Shown: piece after piece, positions 16,823 to 24,782 of the stretch | Position numbering within the stretch: the stretch's first letter is position 1 | Layout: every line of letters begins with the position of its first letter | DNA from: Flavobacterium saccharophilum | GTDB lineage: Bacteria; Bacteroidota; Bacteroidia; Flavobacteriales; Flavobacteriaceae | Direction: 5' to 3' | NCBI RefSeq assembly: GCF_900142735.1 | Contig: NZ_FRBY01000001.1 | Location: forward strand, 558,001 to 622,000 | DNA: 64,000 nucleotides | The notes under the pieces: generated by a model | Told to the model about the DNA's origin: nothing | Database searches by the model: none | What the model saw: the letters and a program-made list of their open reading frames with translations, nothing else | Made by a program: the position numbers and the translations under genes

Positions 16823-18355
16823 ATGTCAAAAAAGAACAATCCGATATCGATTATTGAAGAATCATTTTTGTCTCTAAAAAAATATTTGGAAACAAATATA
16901 AATTCTAATGAAGCCGTTTTTACGGCTTCATTTATTAGTGACCTAAAAAAAGAAACAACGAGTATTCTTGAAACGTGCAATGCACTAAATCAGGACACAG
17001 ATTTTATTCAAAAAATAAATCAGGCTGTAAATCCTGTTTCCTCAAAAGGTTTATTGTTTAAAGCAGAACATTTTTTTCTTTCAGATATTATAGATCTTTA
17101 TGAAAGAGAACCCGCAAAAAAAAGTGAAAAGCAAGAGTTTGTTCTGGCGTACTATTATGATGCATTGCGCAACAAACATTTCGCAGATGCAACTTCAGCA
17201 AATGAATTGAATCAATTGGTTTTTACACAGGAATTCAAAAATCATCTTTTAAAAATAAAAAAGGAAAACAAGATAATAGCTTCAAACGCACATCAAAATC
17301 AATACTTACTTCCTGAAGCTTTATTTGAAAAAAAGCATAATAAATTAGAAGAAATTTTATTGAAGTATCAAAACTTCGTTCATTTTGCGTTTGATAAAAA
17401 ATTTGAAAACGTAAAAGCTTTTCAGAATTATACTGGTTTGAGTTTAGACAAATCAAAAATCGATAAAAAAGAAATAGACCCTCTTCCTGAAGAAGATACT
17501 CTGGAAAAAGTGCTGAAAGAATTAAACGCATTAGTTGGTTTAGAGGAAGTTAAAAAAGACGTTTCTGAACTTATTAATTTATTAGAAATACAAAAAAAGC
17601 GTTCTGCTCAAGGATTAAAGAATGTTGAAATAACTTTGCATACCGTTTTTCTAGGACCACCAGGAACCGGAAAAACTTCTGTCGCAAGACTTTTAAGCCG
17701 AATTTTTAAACATTTGGGATTTTTATCCAAAGGTCAAATGTATGAAACAGATCGGGAAGGACTTGTAGCGGGCTATGTTGGGCAAACAGCAACAAAAGTA
17801 GATGCCGCGGTAGAATCAAGTCTTGGAGGAGTTTTATTCGTTGATGAAGCGTATGCCTTATCTCAAAATGCATTTGGGAACGATTATGGAGCCGAAGCTG
17901 TAAATACGCTTTTGAAAAGAATGGAAGATCATCGTGAGGATTTGGCAGTTGTTGTTGCAGGATATACAGAACCAATGAAGATTTTTATAGAATCTAATCC
18001 TGGATTACGTTCTCGTTTTAATCGCTATTTTCATTTTGATCATTTTACCCCGACTGAATTATTTCAAATTTTTGAATCCTTTTGTTTGAAGTCTGACTTT
18101 ATTATTTCTGATGATGCAAAAGAAAAACTAACAGATACTTTTGATTTACTCTACGAAAGTAAAAACGAAAGTTTTGGAAATGCCAGAGTAGTTAGGAATC
18201 TATTTGAGAAATGTGTCCAGAATCAGGCAAACAGAATTGTGAAATTAAAAAGAATCACAAACAAGGTATTGAAAACATTGACAGAAGAAGATATTCCGGA
18301 ACCAAAGGAAACGGAACAAAATGTTAACTTAGAAATGAAAAATAAAGAATCTTAA
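16823..18355 (+). CDS. CbbX/SpoVK-type AAA+ ATPase with a long helical amino domain
   Basis: A 510-residue protein. Residues 1-215 are helical, soluble and unlike known domains. An AAA+ module follows: Walker A GPPGTGKTS at 278-286, Walker B GVLFVDEA at 336-343, sensor/arginine-finger sequence NPGLRSRF near 394-401, and the helical lid to about 490. The module is of the CbbX/SpoVK group, hexameric remodelling machines, one of which reactivates Rubisco. Here, no Rubisco exists, so the client is probably a member of this cassette. A pore-loop candidate is GYVGQT at 317-322. It is the last cassette gene, 8 bp after the ABC ATPase and 5 bp before a strong terminator. Confidence 0.88.
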   Translation: MSKKNNPISIIEESFLSLKKYLETNINSNEAVFTASFISDLKKETTSILETCNALNQDTDFIQKINQAVNPVSSKGLLFKAEHFFLSDIIDLYEREPAKKSEKQEFVLAYYYDALRNKHFADATSANELNQLVFTQEFKNHLLKIKKENKIIASNAHQNQYLLPEALFEKKHNKLEEILLKYQNFVHFAFDKKFENVKAFQNYTGLSLDKSKIDKKEIDPLPEEDTLEKVLKELNALVGLEEVKKDVSELINLLEIQKKRSAQGLKNVEITLHTVFLGPPGTGKTSVARLLSRIFKHLGFLSKGQMYETDREGLVAGYVGQTATKVDAAVESSLGGVLFVDEAYALSQNAFGNDYGAEAVNTLLKRMEDHREDLAVVVAGYTEPMKIFIESNPGLRSRFNRYFHFDHFTPTELFQIFESFCLKSDFIISDDAKEKLTDTFDLLYESKNESFGNARVVRNLFEKCVQNQANRIVKLKRITNKVLKTLTEEDIPEPKETEQNVNLEMKNKES

Positions 18356-18360
18356 AAGCA

Positions 18361-18396
18361 AAAAGAGCTGACATCCCCAATTGTCAGCTCTTTTTA
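18361..18396 (+). terminator. Intrinsic terminator of the six-gene cassette
   Basis: Fourteen-bp stem, arms 18361-18374 (aaaaagagctgaca) and 18383-18396, with an eight-base loop; the 3' arm ends in five Ts. It lies 5 bp after the AAA+ ATPase stop. Confidence 0.93.
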
Positions 18397-18437
18397 AAAT
18401 ATAGTAGTTTTTATCTTTTCTATCTTGAAATATAAGT

Positions 18438-18493
18438 TATAAAATGGTGATTCCTGGGATTACTCAAAAACCAAGAATCAATACCATTTTATA
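18438..18493. repeat. Long imperfect inverted repeat next to a tandem array
   Basis: Left arm 18438-18457 (tataaaatggt then gattcctgg) pairs with right arm 18471-18493. The two blocks of 11 and 9 bp are separated by a three-base bulge and include one mismatch; the loop is 13 nt. No U-run follows on either strand. It lies between the cassette terminator and the 90-bp tandem repeats and could be part of the same element. Confidence 0.72.
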
Positions 18494-18520
18494 AATTTAC
18501 CAGGCAGATATCCATCTGCA

Positions 18521-18790
18521 GTGCTTTGTCTTTTATGGGAACAAACTAGCTTTATTAGTCCCAATGCTCTGTTTTTTTGAGGGTTACAATCCAGCAGAAT
18601 CAATCCCTTGTGCTTTGTCTTTTATGGGAACAAACTAGCTTTATCAGTCCCAATGCTCTGTTTTTTTAAGGGTTACATTTCAGCAGAATCACTCCCTATG
18701 TGCTTTGTCTTTTGTGGGAACAAACTAGCTTTATTAGTCCCAATGCTTTTCTTTTTTATAAGGGTTGTATTTCTAGCTTTTCTCGATCCC
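18521..18790. repeat. About three tandem copies of an 89-90 bp sequence
   Basis: Units begin at 18521, 18610 and 18700 with the same GTGCTTTGTCTTTT. Units 1 and 2 are nearly identical over 89-90 bp; unit 3 matches for its first 50 bp and then drifts. Each unit has tggga...tccca arms around CAAACTAGCTTTATTAG, then a T-rich stretch, then aggg...ccct arms, so each could fold as two small hairpins. A short frame runs through two of the units (18608-18856), but it only translates the repeat. There are no unique spacers, so this is not a CRISPR array. Function unknown. Confidence 0.85.
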
Positions 18791-18935
18791 TGTGATAACA
18801 AATTTAAGAACAGACTATTAATTAATAGTTACATAATTATTAACTTTTATTTATAGATTTCACATGTCCATTATTTTAACTAATATTTAGGCAATAAAAA
18901 AAAATGAGTATTTTTGGTCTCTATTTTTTTAAACA
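18791..18935. other. Gap with a 16-bp palindrome and weak promoter before the GNAT gene
   Basis: A perfect palindrome ACTATTAATTAATAGT lies at 18814-18829. A TATTTTTG sequence at 18909-18916 fits the -7 element of the Bacteroidota promoter and is 19 bp before the GNAT ATG. No TTG is found at the right distance upstream, so the promoter is uncertain. Confidence 0.4.
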
Positions 18936-19382
18936 ATGAAACTACAAATTCAGGAGTTAACCACAATTGAAGAAATGCTGGCTCAAATTGATACGATGCG
19001 ATTTCTTTATCCAAACCTTTCGATTGAAAAATACAGATCATTTCTTTTAGAGATGGTACCGCACAATTATATTCAGATTGGTGTTTTTGAAGACGGTGTT
19101 TGTTTAGGAATAACTGGTTGTTGGTCAGCAACAAAATTGTGGACCGGAAAATATCTGGAGATTGATAATTTTGTGGTAAACCCTGAACATCGTTCTAAAG
19201 GAATCGGAAAATTATTGACTGATTATATTGAACAAAAAGCCATTGATCTGGACTGCAGCAGTATTGTTCTGGATGCTTTTACAGGAAATTTTGCCGCACA
19301 CCGTTTTTATTATAATCAGGGTTACGGACCGAAGGGATTTCATTTCGTTAAAATTTTGGATGAAAATAAACTAACGCAATAA
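18936..19382 (+). CDS. GNAT-family N-acetyltransferase
   Basis: A 148-residue acyl-CoA-dependent transferase. The core acetyl-CoA-binding motif A is VNPEHRSKGIGKLL at about residues 85-98 (R-x-x-G-x-G/A), preceded by the beta strand YLEIDNFVV. The segment FYYNQGYGPKGFHF near the end is the usual motif B region. The substrate cannot be read from sequence. It is a single gene, with a weak terminator directly after it. Confidence 0.88.
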   Translation: MKLQIQELTTIEEMLAQIDTMRFLYPNLSIEKYRSFLLEMVPHNYIQIGVFEDGVCLGITGCWSATKLWTGKYLEIDNFVVNPEHRSKGIGKLLTDYIEQKAIDLDCSSIVLDAFTGNFAAHRFYYNQGYGPKGFHFVKILDENKLTQ

Positions 19383-19401
19383 AAAAGTATCTTACTTTTT
19401 T
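19381..19401 (+). terminator. Weak terminator after the GNAT gene
   Basis: A nine-bp stem, aaaaaagta at 19381-19389 and tactttttt at 19393-19401, with a three-base loop and extra Ts after it. The stem has only one GC pair, so strength is doubtful. Confidence 0.45.
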
Positions 19402-19476
19402 TATTGAACCTTCAAAATCAATATTAAACCAAAGAATTGGTTATTTTTGTTTTACAAACCTTATTATTAAATTATT

Positions 19477-20937
19477 TTGGGATTATATAAAAATCTATTC
19501 AAACAAACTGCGATTTACGGACTAGCAACGGTATTACCGCGAATGCTGAGTTTTTTATTAGTAAGATTGTACACCGGTATTTTACCAACTGCAGAATATG
19601 GTGAAGTTTCAATTGTTTTATCCTGGATGGTTTTCTTTAACGTCGTACTTTCTTACGGAATGGAAACGGCTTTCTTTAGATTCTACAGCGCCGAAGAAGA
19701 TAAGAAAAACGTAATTGCGACTTCTACAATTTCAATATTTTGGTCATCGATAATCTTCTTATTTATTGCCTTAATTTTTAGAAATACGTTGGCAAGCCTT
19801 GCCGAAGTAGATGCACAATATGTTACTTACTCAGTTTGGATTTTAGTTTTAGATGCTTTGGTATTAGTGCCATTCTCTAAACTTAGAGCCAATCAGAGAC
19901 CAATGGTTTATGCAGCGATTAAAATTGGAAATGTTATAATCAATTTGTTGTTGAATATTTTCTTTTTAATCTATTTGCCAAAATTGGCTGCTTCAAATCC
20001 TAATTCGGTTTGGGATAATTTATATGTAGAGAATTTCCAGATTGCTTATATTTTCATTGCAAACCTATTGGCGAGTTTGGCCACTTTTGTGGTGCTTTCG
20101 CCAAATTATCTTTCATTGGGAAGAAAATTTGATCCTGTACTTTGGAAAAAAATGATGAAATACGGTTTGCCAATTTTGGTTGCCGGGCTTGCATTTGCTG
20201 TTAATGAGCACTTCGATAAAATTTTATTAGGCTATTTATTGCCTGAAAATTTGGCAAAATCTGAAGTTGGAGCTTATTCTGCTTGTTATAAACTTGGTTT
20301 ATTTATGGTGTTGTTTGCAACAGCATTTAGATTAGGAATCGAGCCGTTCTTTTTCAGTCATGCAAAAAATGAAAATGCACCTCAGACTTATGCAGTTATA
20401 ACCAAATATTTTGTGATTCTCGGATCTTTAATTTTGTTAGGCGTAATTGTTTTTGCAGATATTTTAAAGTTTCTTCTCCTTGATAATAAATCATACTGGG
20501 AAGCCATGAAAGTGGTGCCTTTAATTATTTTGGCAAACTTCTTTTTAGGAATTTACAACAATTTATCAGTTTGGTATAAACTGACTGACAAAACAAAAAT
20601 TGGCGCCTATATTTCAATTGTTGGGGCAATCGTAACTTTGGTTTTAAATTATTTTTTAATTCCAAAATACAGTTACTACGGTTCTGCAATTGCCACTATT
20701 TCTGCTTACGGAAGTATGATGTTGATTTCTTATGTTTTAGGGAATAAATATTATCCAATACCTTATGATATGAACAAAATTGGAGCTTACCTTGGAATTT
20801 CGATTGTATTCTCGGCTATATCTTTTTATGGATTTAGAGAAAATTATTTCGTTGGAATTCCGTTATTATTAGGCTTCATGTATTTTGTTTATCATAACGA
20901 AAAAGACACAATCAAAGGAATTATGAATAGAAAGTAG
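19477..20937 (+). CDS. Oligosaccharide flippase (Wzx/MATE-like polysaccharide export protein)
   Basis: A 486-residue protein with about 12-14 membrane helices. The amino end LYKNLFKQTAIYGLATVLPR is typical of polysaccharide flippases that turn lipid-linked sugar units across the inner membrane. The start is a TTG at 19477; an in-frame stop lies 9 bp upstream and the next Met is residue 24, inside helix 1, so TTG is preferred. It is followed 29 bp later by dut and then by a sugar nucleotidyltransferase, which fits a surface-polysaccharide role. Confidence 0.85.
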   Translation: MGLYKNLFKQTAIYGLATVLPRMLSFLLVRLYTGILPTAEYGEVSIVLSWMVFFNVVLSYGMETAFFRFYSAEEDKKNVIATSTISIFWSSIIFLFIALIFRNTLASLAEVDAQYVTYSVWILVLDALVLVPFSKLRANQRPMVYAAIKIGNVIINLLLNIFFLIYLPKLAASNPNSVWDNLYVENFQIAYIFIANLLASLATFVVLSPNYLSLGRKFDPVLWKKMMKYGLPILVAGLAFAVNEHFDKILLGYLLPENLAKSEVGAYSACYKLGLFMVLFATAFRLGIEPFFFSHAKNENAPQTYAVITKYFVILGSLILLGVIVFADILKFLLLDNKSYWEAMKVVPLIILANFFLGIYNNLSVWYKLTDKTKIGAYISIVGAIVTLVLNYFLIPKYSYYGSAIATISAYGSMMLISYVLGNKYYPIPYDMNKIGAYLGISIVFSAISFYGFRENYFVGIPLLLGFMYFVYHNEKDTIKGIMNRK

Positions 20938-20966
20938 TAGTACTTTTTAATCTTTTATAACTAAAA

Positions 20967-21401
20967 ATGAAAATACAAATTATCAATAAATCACAGCACG
21001 ATTTACCAAACTACGAAACAATCGCTTCGGCAGGAATGGATTTACGTGCTAATTTAACAGAATCAATTACGCTTAAACCTTTAGAAAGAACGATCGTAAA
21101 AACCGGTCTTTTTATTGAATTACCAATAGGATACGAAGCTCAGGTTAGACCAAGAAGCGGATTAGCTGCTAAAAGAGGAGTAACCGTTTTAAATTCACCA
21201 GGAACTGTTGACGCCGATTATAGAGGTGAAATAGGGGTAATTTTAGTAAATTTATCAAATGAAGAATTCGTAATCGAAAATGGTGAACGAATTGCACAAT
21301 TAATAATCGCGAAACACGAAAGAGCTGAATGGATTGAAGTTGAAGAATTATCAGAAACTTCAAGAGGCGCTGGCGGATTTGGCAGTACAGGCGTTAAGTA
21401 A
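20967..21401 (+). CDS. dut: dUTP diphosphatase (dUTPase)
   Basis: A 144-residue trimeric enzyme that hydrolyses dUTP to dUMP and pyrophosphate, keeping uracil out of DNA. All five family motifs are visible: [45 protein letters not shown] and the carboxyl [10 protein letters not shown] that closes over the active site. The catalytic Asp is in VDADYRG. Length is standard. Confidence 0.97.
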   Translation: MKIQIINKSQHDLPNYETIASAGMDLRANLTESITLKPLERTIVKTGLFIELPIGYEAQVRPRSGLAAKRGVTVLNSPGTVDADYRGEIGVILVNLSNEEFVIENGERIAQLIIAKHERAEWIEVEELSETSRGAGGFGSTGVK

Positions 21402-21409
21402 GTTTTCAG

Positions 21410-21560
21410 TCGCAGTTAAGTAATCAGTTTTGAACTTTGCGACCTCAAAAAGCACAAAATAACTTAGCGAACTTTGCGTATCCCGATAACTATCGGGATT
21501 GCGGCCTTTGCGGTTAAAAATTAAAGCAAGAACCAACTAAAGAAGATTTTAGATAATCTT
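21410..21560. repeat. Word-repeat intergenic element with an embedded palindrome
   Basis: The gap between dut and the nucleotidyltransferase carries recurring words such as actttgcga, cttagcgaactttgcg and cctttgcggtt. A 20-bp palindrome at 21480-21499 (atcccgat, AACT, atcgggat; arms of eight bp) interrupts them. There is no U-run after the palindrome, so it is not a usual terminator. It looks like a dispersed repeat; other copies would have to be sought in the genome. Confidence 0.65.
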
Positions 21561-21580
21561 CCATAAAAAATAAATACAAA

Positions 21581-22597
21581 ATGAAAATAATAGTTCCAAT
21601 GGCCGGCCGCGGCTCGAGACTTAGACCACATACTTTAACTGTTCCTAAACCATTAATTCCGGTTGCAGGAAAATCAATTGTACATCGTTTAGTCGAAGAC
21701 ATTGCTAAAATATTAAAACAACCTATTGAGGAAGTTGCTTTTATCTTAGGTGATGAAGCATTTTTTGGAGATGATGTTGTTGCAAGTTTACAAGATTTGG
21801 CAAAAGGTTTAGGTGCAAAAGCATCGATCTACCGTCAGGATTTACCATTAGGAACAGGTCATGCAATTATGTGTGCCAAAGAATCTTTATCAGGGCCTGC
21901 AGTTATTGCTTATGCAGATACTTTAATCAGAGCCGATTTTGAATTAGATCCGTCTGCGGATTCGGTAATTTGGGTAAAACAAGTAGATCAGCCTGAAGCA
22001 TTTGGTGTTGTAAAATTAAATAACAATAATGAAATTATAGAATTGGTTGAGAAACCAAAGGAATTCGTGAGCGACTTAGCTGTTATCGGAATCTATTATT
22101 TTAAAGAAGTTGGCGATTTGAAAAAAGAACTTCAGGGCGTTTTGGATAATAATATTCAGAATGGTGGAGAATATCAGATCAATGACGGTATTAAGGCAAT
22201 GATGGCTAACGGAAAAGTTTTTAAAACCGGAAGCGTTGATGAATGGATGGATTGCGGAAATAAAGATGTTACCGTTGAAACCAATTCAAGAATGCTTGGA
22301 TTCCTGCATAATGATGGAGAGCATTTAGTAGATTATGATGTGAAATTGGAAAATGCAACCATTATCCCACCTTGTTATATTGGAGAAAATGTAGTGTTGA
22401 AAAATGCAACCGTTGGACCAAACGTATCTTTAGGAAAAGGTTGTCATGTAACAGACAGTACTATAAAAAACAGTTTAGTTCAGACGTTTTCTCAAATAAA
22501 AAATGCTAACTTAGATAATGCGATGATTGGAAACCATGTTAGTTATGATGGTAAATTTACAAGTATCAGCATTGGAGATTATTCTGTTTTGGAATAA
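21581..22597 (+). CDS. Sugar-phosphate nucleotidyltransferase with left-handed beta-helix
   Basis: A 338-residue enzyme that should join a sugar-1-phosphate to an NTP. The amino end has the signature PMAGRGSRLRPHTLTVPKPL (residues 6-25) with the catalytic G-x-G-x-R-L and the KPL lysine. A later GEYQINDGIKAM segment and an EKP motif support the RmlA/GlmU-like fold. Residues 245-338 have hexapeptide repeats (NATIIPPCYIGENVVLKNAT). Known names for close relatives are glucose-1-phosphate thymidylyl- or mannose-1-phosphate guanylyltransferase; the specificity is not decidable here. The next gene starts 26 bp later. Confidence 0.88.
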   Translation: MKIIVPMAGRGSRLRPHTLTVPKPLIPVAGKSIVHRLVEDIAKILKQPIEEVAFILGDEAFFGDDVVASLQDLAKGLGAKASIYRQDLPLGTGHAIMCAKESLSGPAVIAYADTLIRADFELDPSADSVIWVKQVDQPEAFGVVKLNNNNEIIELVEKPKEFVSDLAVIGIYYFKEVGDLKKELQGVLDNNIQNGGEYQINDGIKAMMANGKVFKTGSVDEWMDCGNKDVTVETNSRMLGFLHNDGEHLVDYDVKLENATIIPPCYIGENVVLKNATVGPNVSLGKGCHVTDSTIKNSLVQTFSQIKNANLDNAMIGNHVSYDGKFTSISIGDYSVLE

Positions 22598-22623
22598 TAA
22601 AAGTTTAAAATAAAATTATGTAA

Positions 22624-23976
22624 ATGATGAAAAAAGGAGTTTTTGTAATTTTATTTTTCGTTTTGCTTGGCAATTCAATGTCGGTTTTAGCTCAGACTGA
22701 ACCGGAAGATATTGCTATGGCAACCGATGAATATCAGGACTCTTTTTATGAATCATTAAAACAAAAAGGAATCGAAAACTATGATAAAGCCATCGTATCA
22801 TTAGAAAAATGCATTAAGCTAAAACCCAATGATGCTGTAGCTTATTTTGAATTGGGAAAAAATTACTTTTTTCTGAAACAATATAGTATTGCTCAAAGTT
22901 CGTTTGAAAAAGCAACACAGTTGGATCCAAAAAATAAATGGTATTGGCTTGGAATTTATGATGTAAGTTATGAAACCAAGAACTATCCTTTGGCCATCGA
23001 AACGATTCAGAAAATTATTCCGTTTGACGAAGAGTACAAAGATGATTTAATTTCATTGTACATGTTAACGAATCAGTATGATAAAGCACTTTCGACAATC
23101 AATGAGATGAACGATAAATTCGGAAAATCGGATGATCGCGAAAGATATAAACTGCAGATTTTATCTCAGGGGAAATATCAAAATTCTGAGATTGAAAATT
23201 TAATTACGCAGATTAAACAAAATCCGAAGGAAGAATCGAACTATGTTGATCTGATTTTTTTATATTCAAAAAACGAGGAAACAGATAAAGCTTTGGATGT
23301 TGCAAAACAGTTGGCGAAAGAAATTCCGAATTCGGAATGGGCACAAGTTAGCTTGTTCAAAGGATATTTAGATGCCAATAAAGCAGATCAGGCAATTAAG
23401 TCGATGAATGTAATTTTATCAAGTTCAAAAATTGATTCCAAAATAAAACATCGTACACTAAATGAGTTTTTGATTTATGTGAATAAAAATCCGCAGTATG
23501 CTCCAGATTTAGAAAAAGCAATTGCTTATTTTGATAATGATGCGAATGTGGATGTTGCAAAAGAAGTAGGGAAATTTTATCATAGTAAAGGTCAGTATGA
23601 AAATGCAATTAAATATTACGAAAAAGATTTAAAGGCAAATTCAGATACAGATCGCGAAACCAATTTGCTTTTACTTGAAGCCTATACGCAGGCAAAACAG
23701 TTTGAGCCGATGACAAAAAGAGCGATGACTATGATTGAAGTTTATCCGAGCCAGCCTCAGTTTTATTATTATGCAGGCTTAGGAAGCAATAAGTTACAAC
23801 AATTTAAGAATGCAAAAACCGTTTTAGAAATGGGACTCGATTATGTGGTCGATGATAGAACACTTGAGGCAAATTTTAATATTCAGCTTGGAGAGGCATT
23901 TAATGGTTTAGGAGACGCTAAGAAAAAAGAGGAATACTTTTTGAAAGCAAATGAGTTATTAAAACAAAAAAAGTAA
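22624..23976 (+). CDS. Secreted TPR-repeat protein
   Basis: A 450-residue protein with a signal peptide (MMKKGVFVILFFVLLGNS, cleavage after VLA near residue 23) and a chain of TPR helices. Clear units include NDAVAYFELGKNYFFLKQYS and KEVGKFYHSKGQYENAIKYY. It is probably periplasmic or outer-membrane associated. The DUF4292 lipoprotein follows after 3 bp and the EnvC-like gene after that, so the three are likely one envelope operon. Function unknown. Confidence 0.87.
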   Translation: MMKKGVFVILFFVLLGNSMSVLAQTEPEDIAMATDEYQDSFYESLKQKGIENYDKAIVSLEKCIKLKPNDAVAYFELGKNYFFLKQYSIAQSSFEKATQLDPKNKWYWLGIYDVSYETKNYPLAIETIQKIIPFDEEYKDDLISLYMLTNQYDKALSTINEMNDKFGKSDDRERYKLQILSQGKYQNSEIENLITQIKQNPKEESNYVDLIFLYSKNEETDKALDVAKQLAKEIPNSEWAQVSLFKGYLDANKADQAIKSMNVILSSSKIDSKIKHRTLNEFLIYVNKNPQYAPDLEKAIAYFDNDANVDVAKEVGKFYHSKGQYENAIKYYEKDLKANSDTDRETNLLLLEAYTQAKQFEPMTKRAMTMIEVYPSQPQFYYYAGLGSNKLQQFKNAKTVLEMGLDYVVDDRTLEANFNIQLGEAFNGLGDAKKKEEYFLKANELLKQKK

Positions 23977-23979
23977 GAG

Positions 23980-24759
23980 ATGAAAAAATATATAGCATTA
24001 GTATTGCTATCGGTTTTTGTGATTTCATGTAAATCGAAAGCTGTTGCGGTACAAAATACAGACAAAACGATAGAAGCTCCAAAAGAGGATAAAAAAGCAA
24101 TAGCAAAACATTATGACAATAAATTAGATTTCAAAACATTAAATATAAGAGCAAGCGCTAAATATGAAGATGAAAAACAAAGTCAGAATGTAACCGCTGA
24201 TATCAAAATTGAAAAAGACAAGCAAATTCTAGTAAGCGTTCGTTTTCTTGGAATTACAATGGCAAAGGCATTAATTACCCAGACTACGGTAAGTTATTAC
24301 GAAAAAATAAAAGGAACTTATTATGAAGGTGATTTTACAACTTTAAGCAAATGGCTTGGAACCGAATTAGATTATAGTAAAGTTCAAAATTTATTGGTTG
24401 GAGAAGCATTAGATGATTTAAGAAAAGGAAAATATACACAGACAATTGTAGAAAATCTTTTTAAGTTAGAAGATGAAAAAGAAGCCAAAATAAAAAAGAC
24501 ATTCTATTTGGACTCTGAAAAATATCTGATTCAAAAAGAGGAGATTTCGCAACCAGCAGAAAACAGAATGTTAGCAATAAAATATTCTGACAGTAAAACT
24601 TTTGATCAGGGAATACTTCCTACTAGCATTGAAATTAACGCTGCTCAGCCAAAAGGGAAAACCAATATTAATTTAAATTATAACAATATTTCATTTAATG
24701 AAGAACTTTCTTTCCCATATAGTGTTCCAAGTGGGTATAAAAAAGTTATAATTAATTAA
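23980..24759 (+). CDS. DUF4292 lipoprotein
   Basis: A 259-residue protein with a lipoprotein signal (MKKYIALVLLSVFVISCKSK, lipid-bearing Cys at residue 17). The body (about 45-255) is beta-rich with a repeated pattern like the LolA/LolB fold, as seen in DUF4292 proteins: TADIKIEKDKQILVSVRF and LGTELDYSKVQNLLVGEAL. The outer membrane is the likely place. It is embedded between a TPR protein and an EnvC-like protein with 3-22 bp gaps. A LolB-like role is an inference from fold resemblance only. Confidence 0.82.
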   Translation: MKKYIALVLLSVFVISCKSKAVAVQNTDKTIEAPKEDKKAIAKHYDNKLDFKTLNIRASAKYEDEKQSQNVTADIKIEKDKQILVSVRFLGITMAKALITQTTVSYYEKIKGTYYEGDFTTLSKWLGTELDYSKVQNLLVGEALDDLRKGKYTQTIVENLFKLEDEKEAKIKKTFYLDSEKYLIQKEEISQPAENRMLAIKYSDSKTFDQGILPTSIEINAAQPKGKTNINLNYNNISFNEELSFPYSVPSGYKKVIIN

Positions 24760-24782
24760 ATTTGCAAAAAGAAAAAAGAAAC

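Noticed and set aside
16823..18355. Rubisco activase CbbX
   Set aside because: The AAA+ module belongs to that group, but the protein has an unrelated 215-residue amino domain and no Rubisco genes are nearby.
18521..18790. CRISPR array
   Set aside because: The units are 89-90 bp, contiguous and without unique spacers, and no cas gene is present.
18608..18856. An 82-residue protein across the tandem repeats
   Set aside because: The frame only translates the repeat (the same residues appear twice) and starts at TTG without a promoter; no sign of selection as protein.
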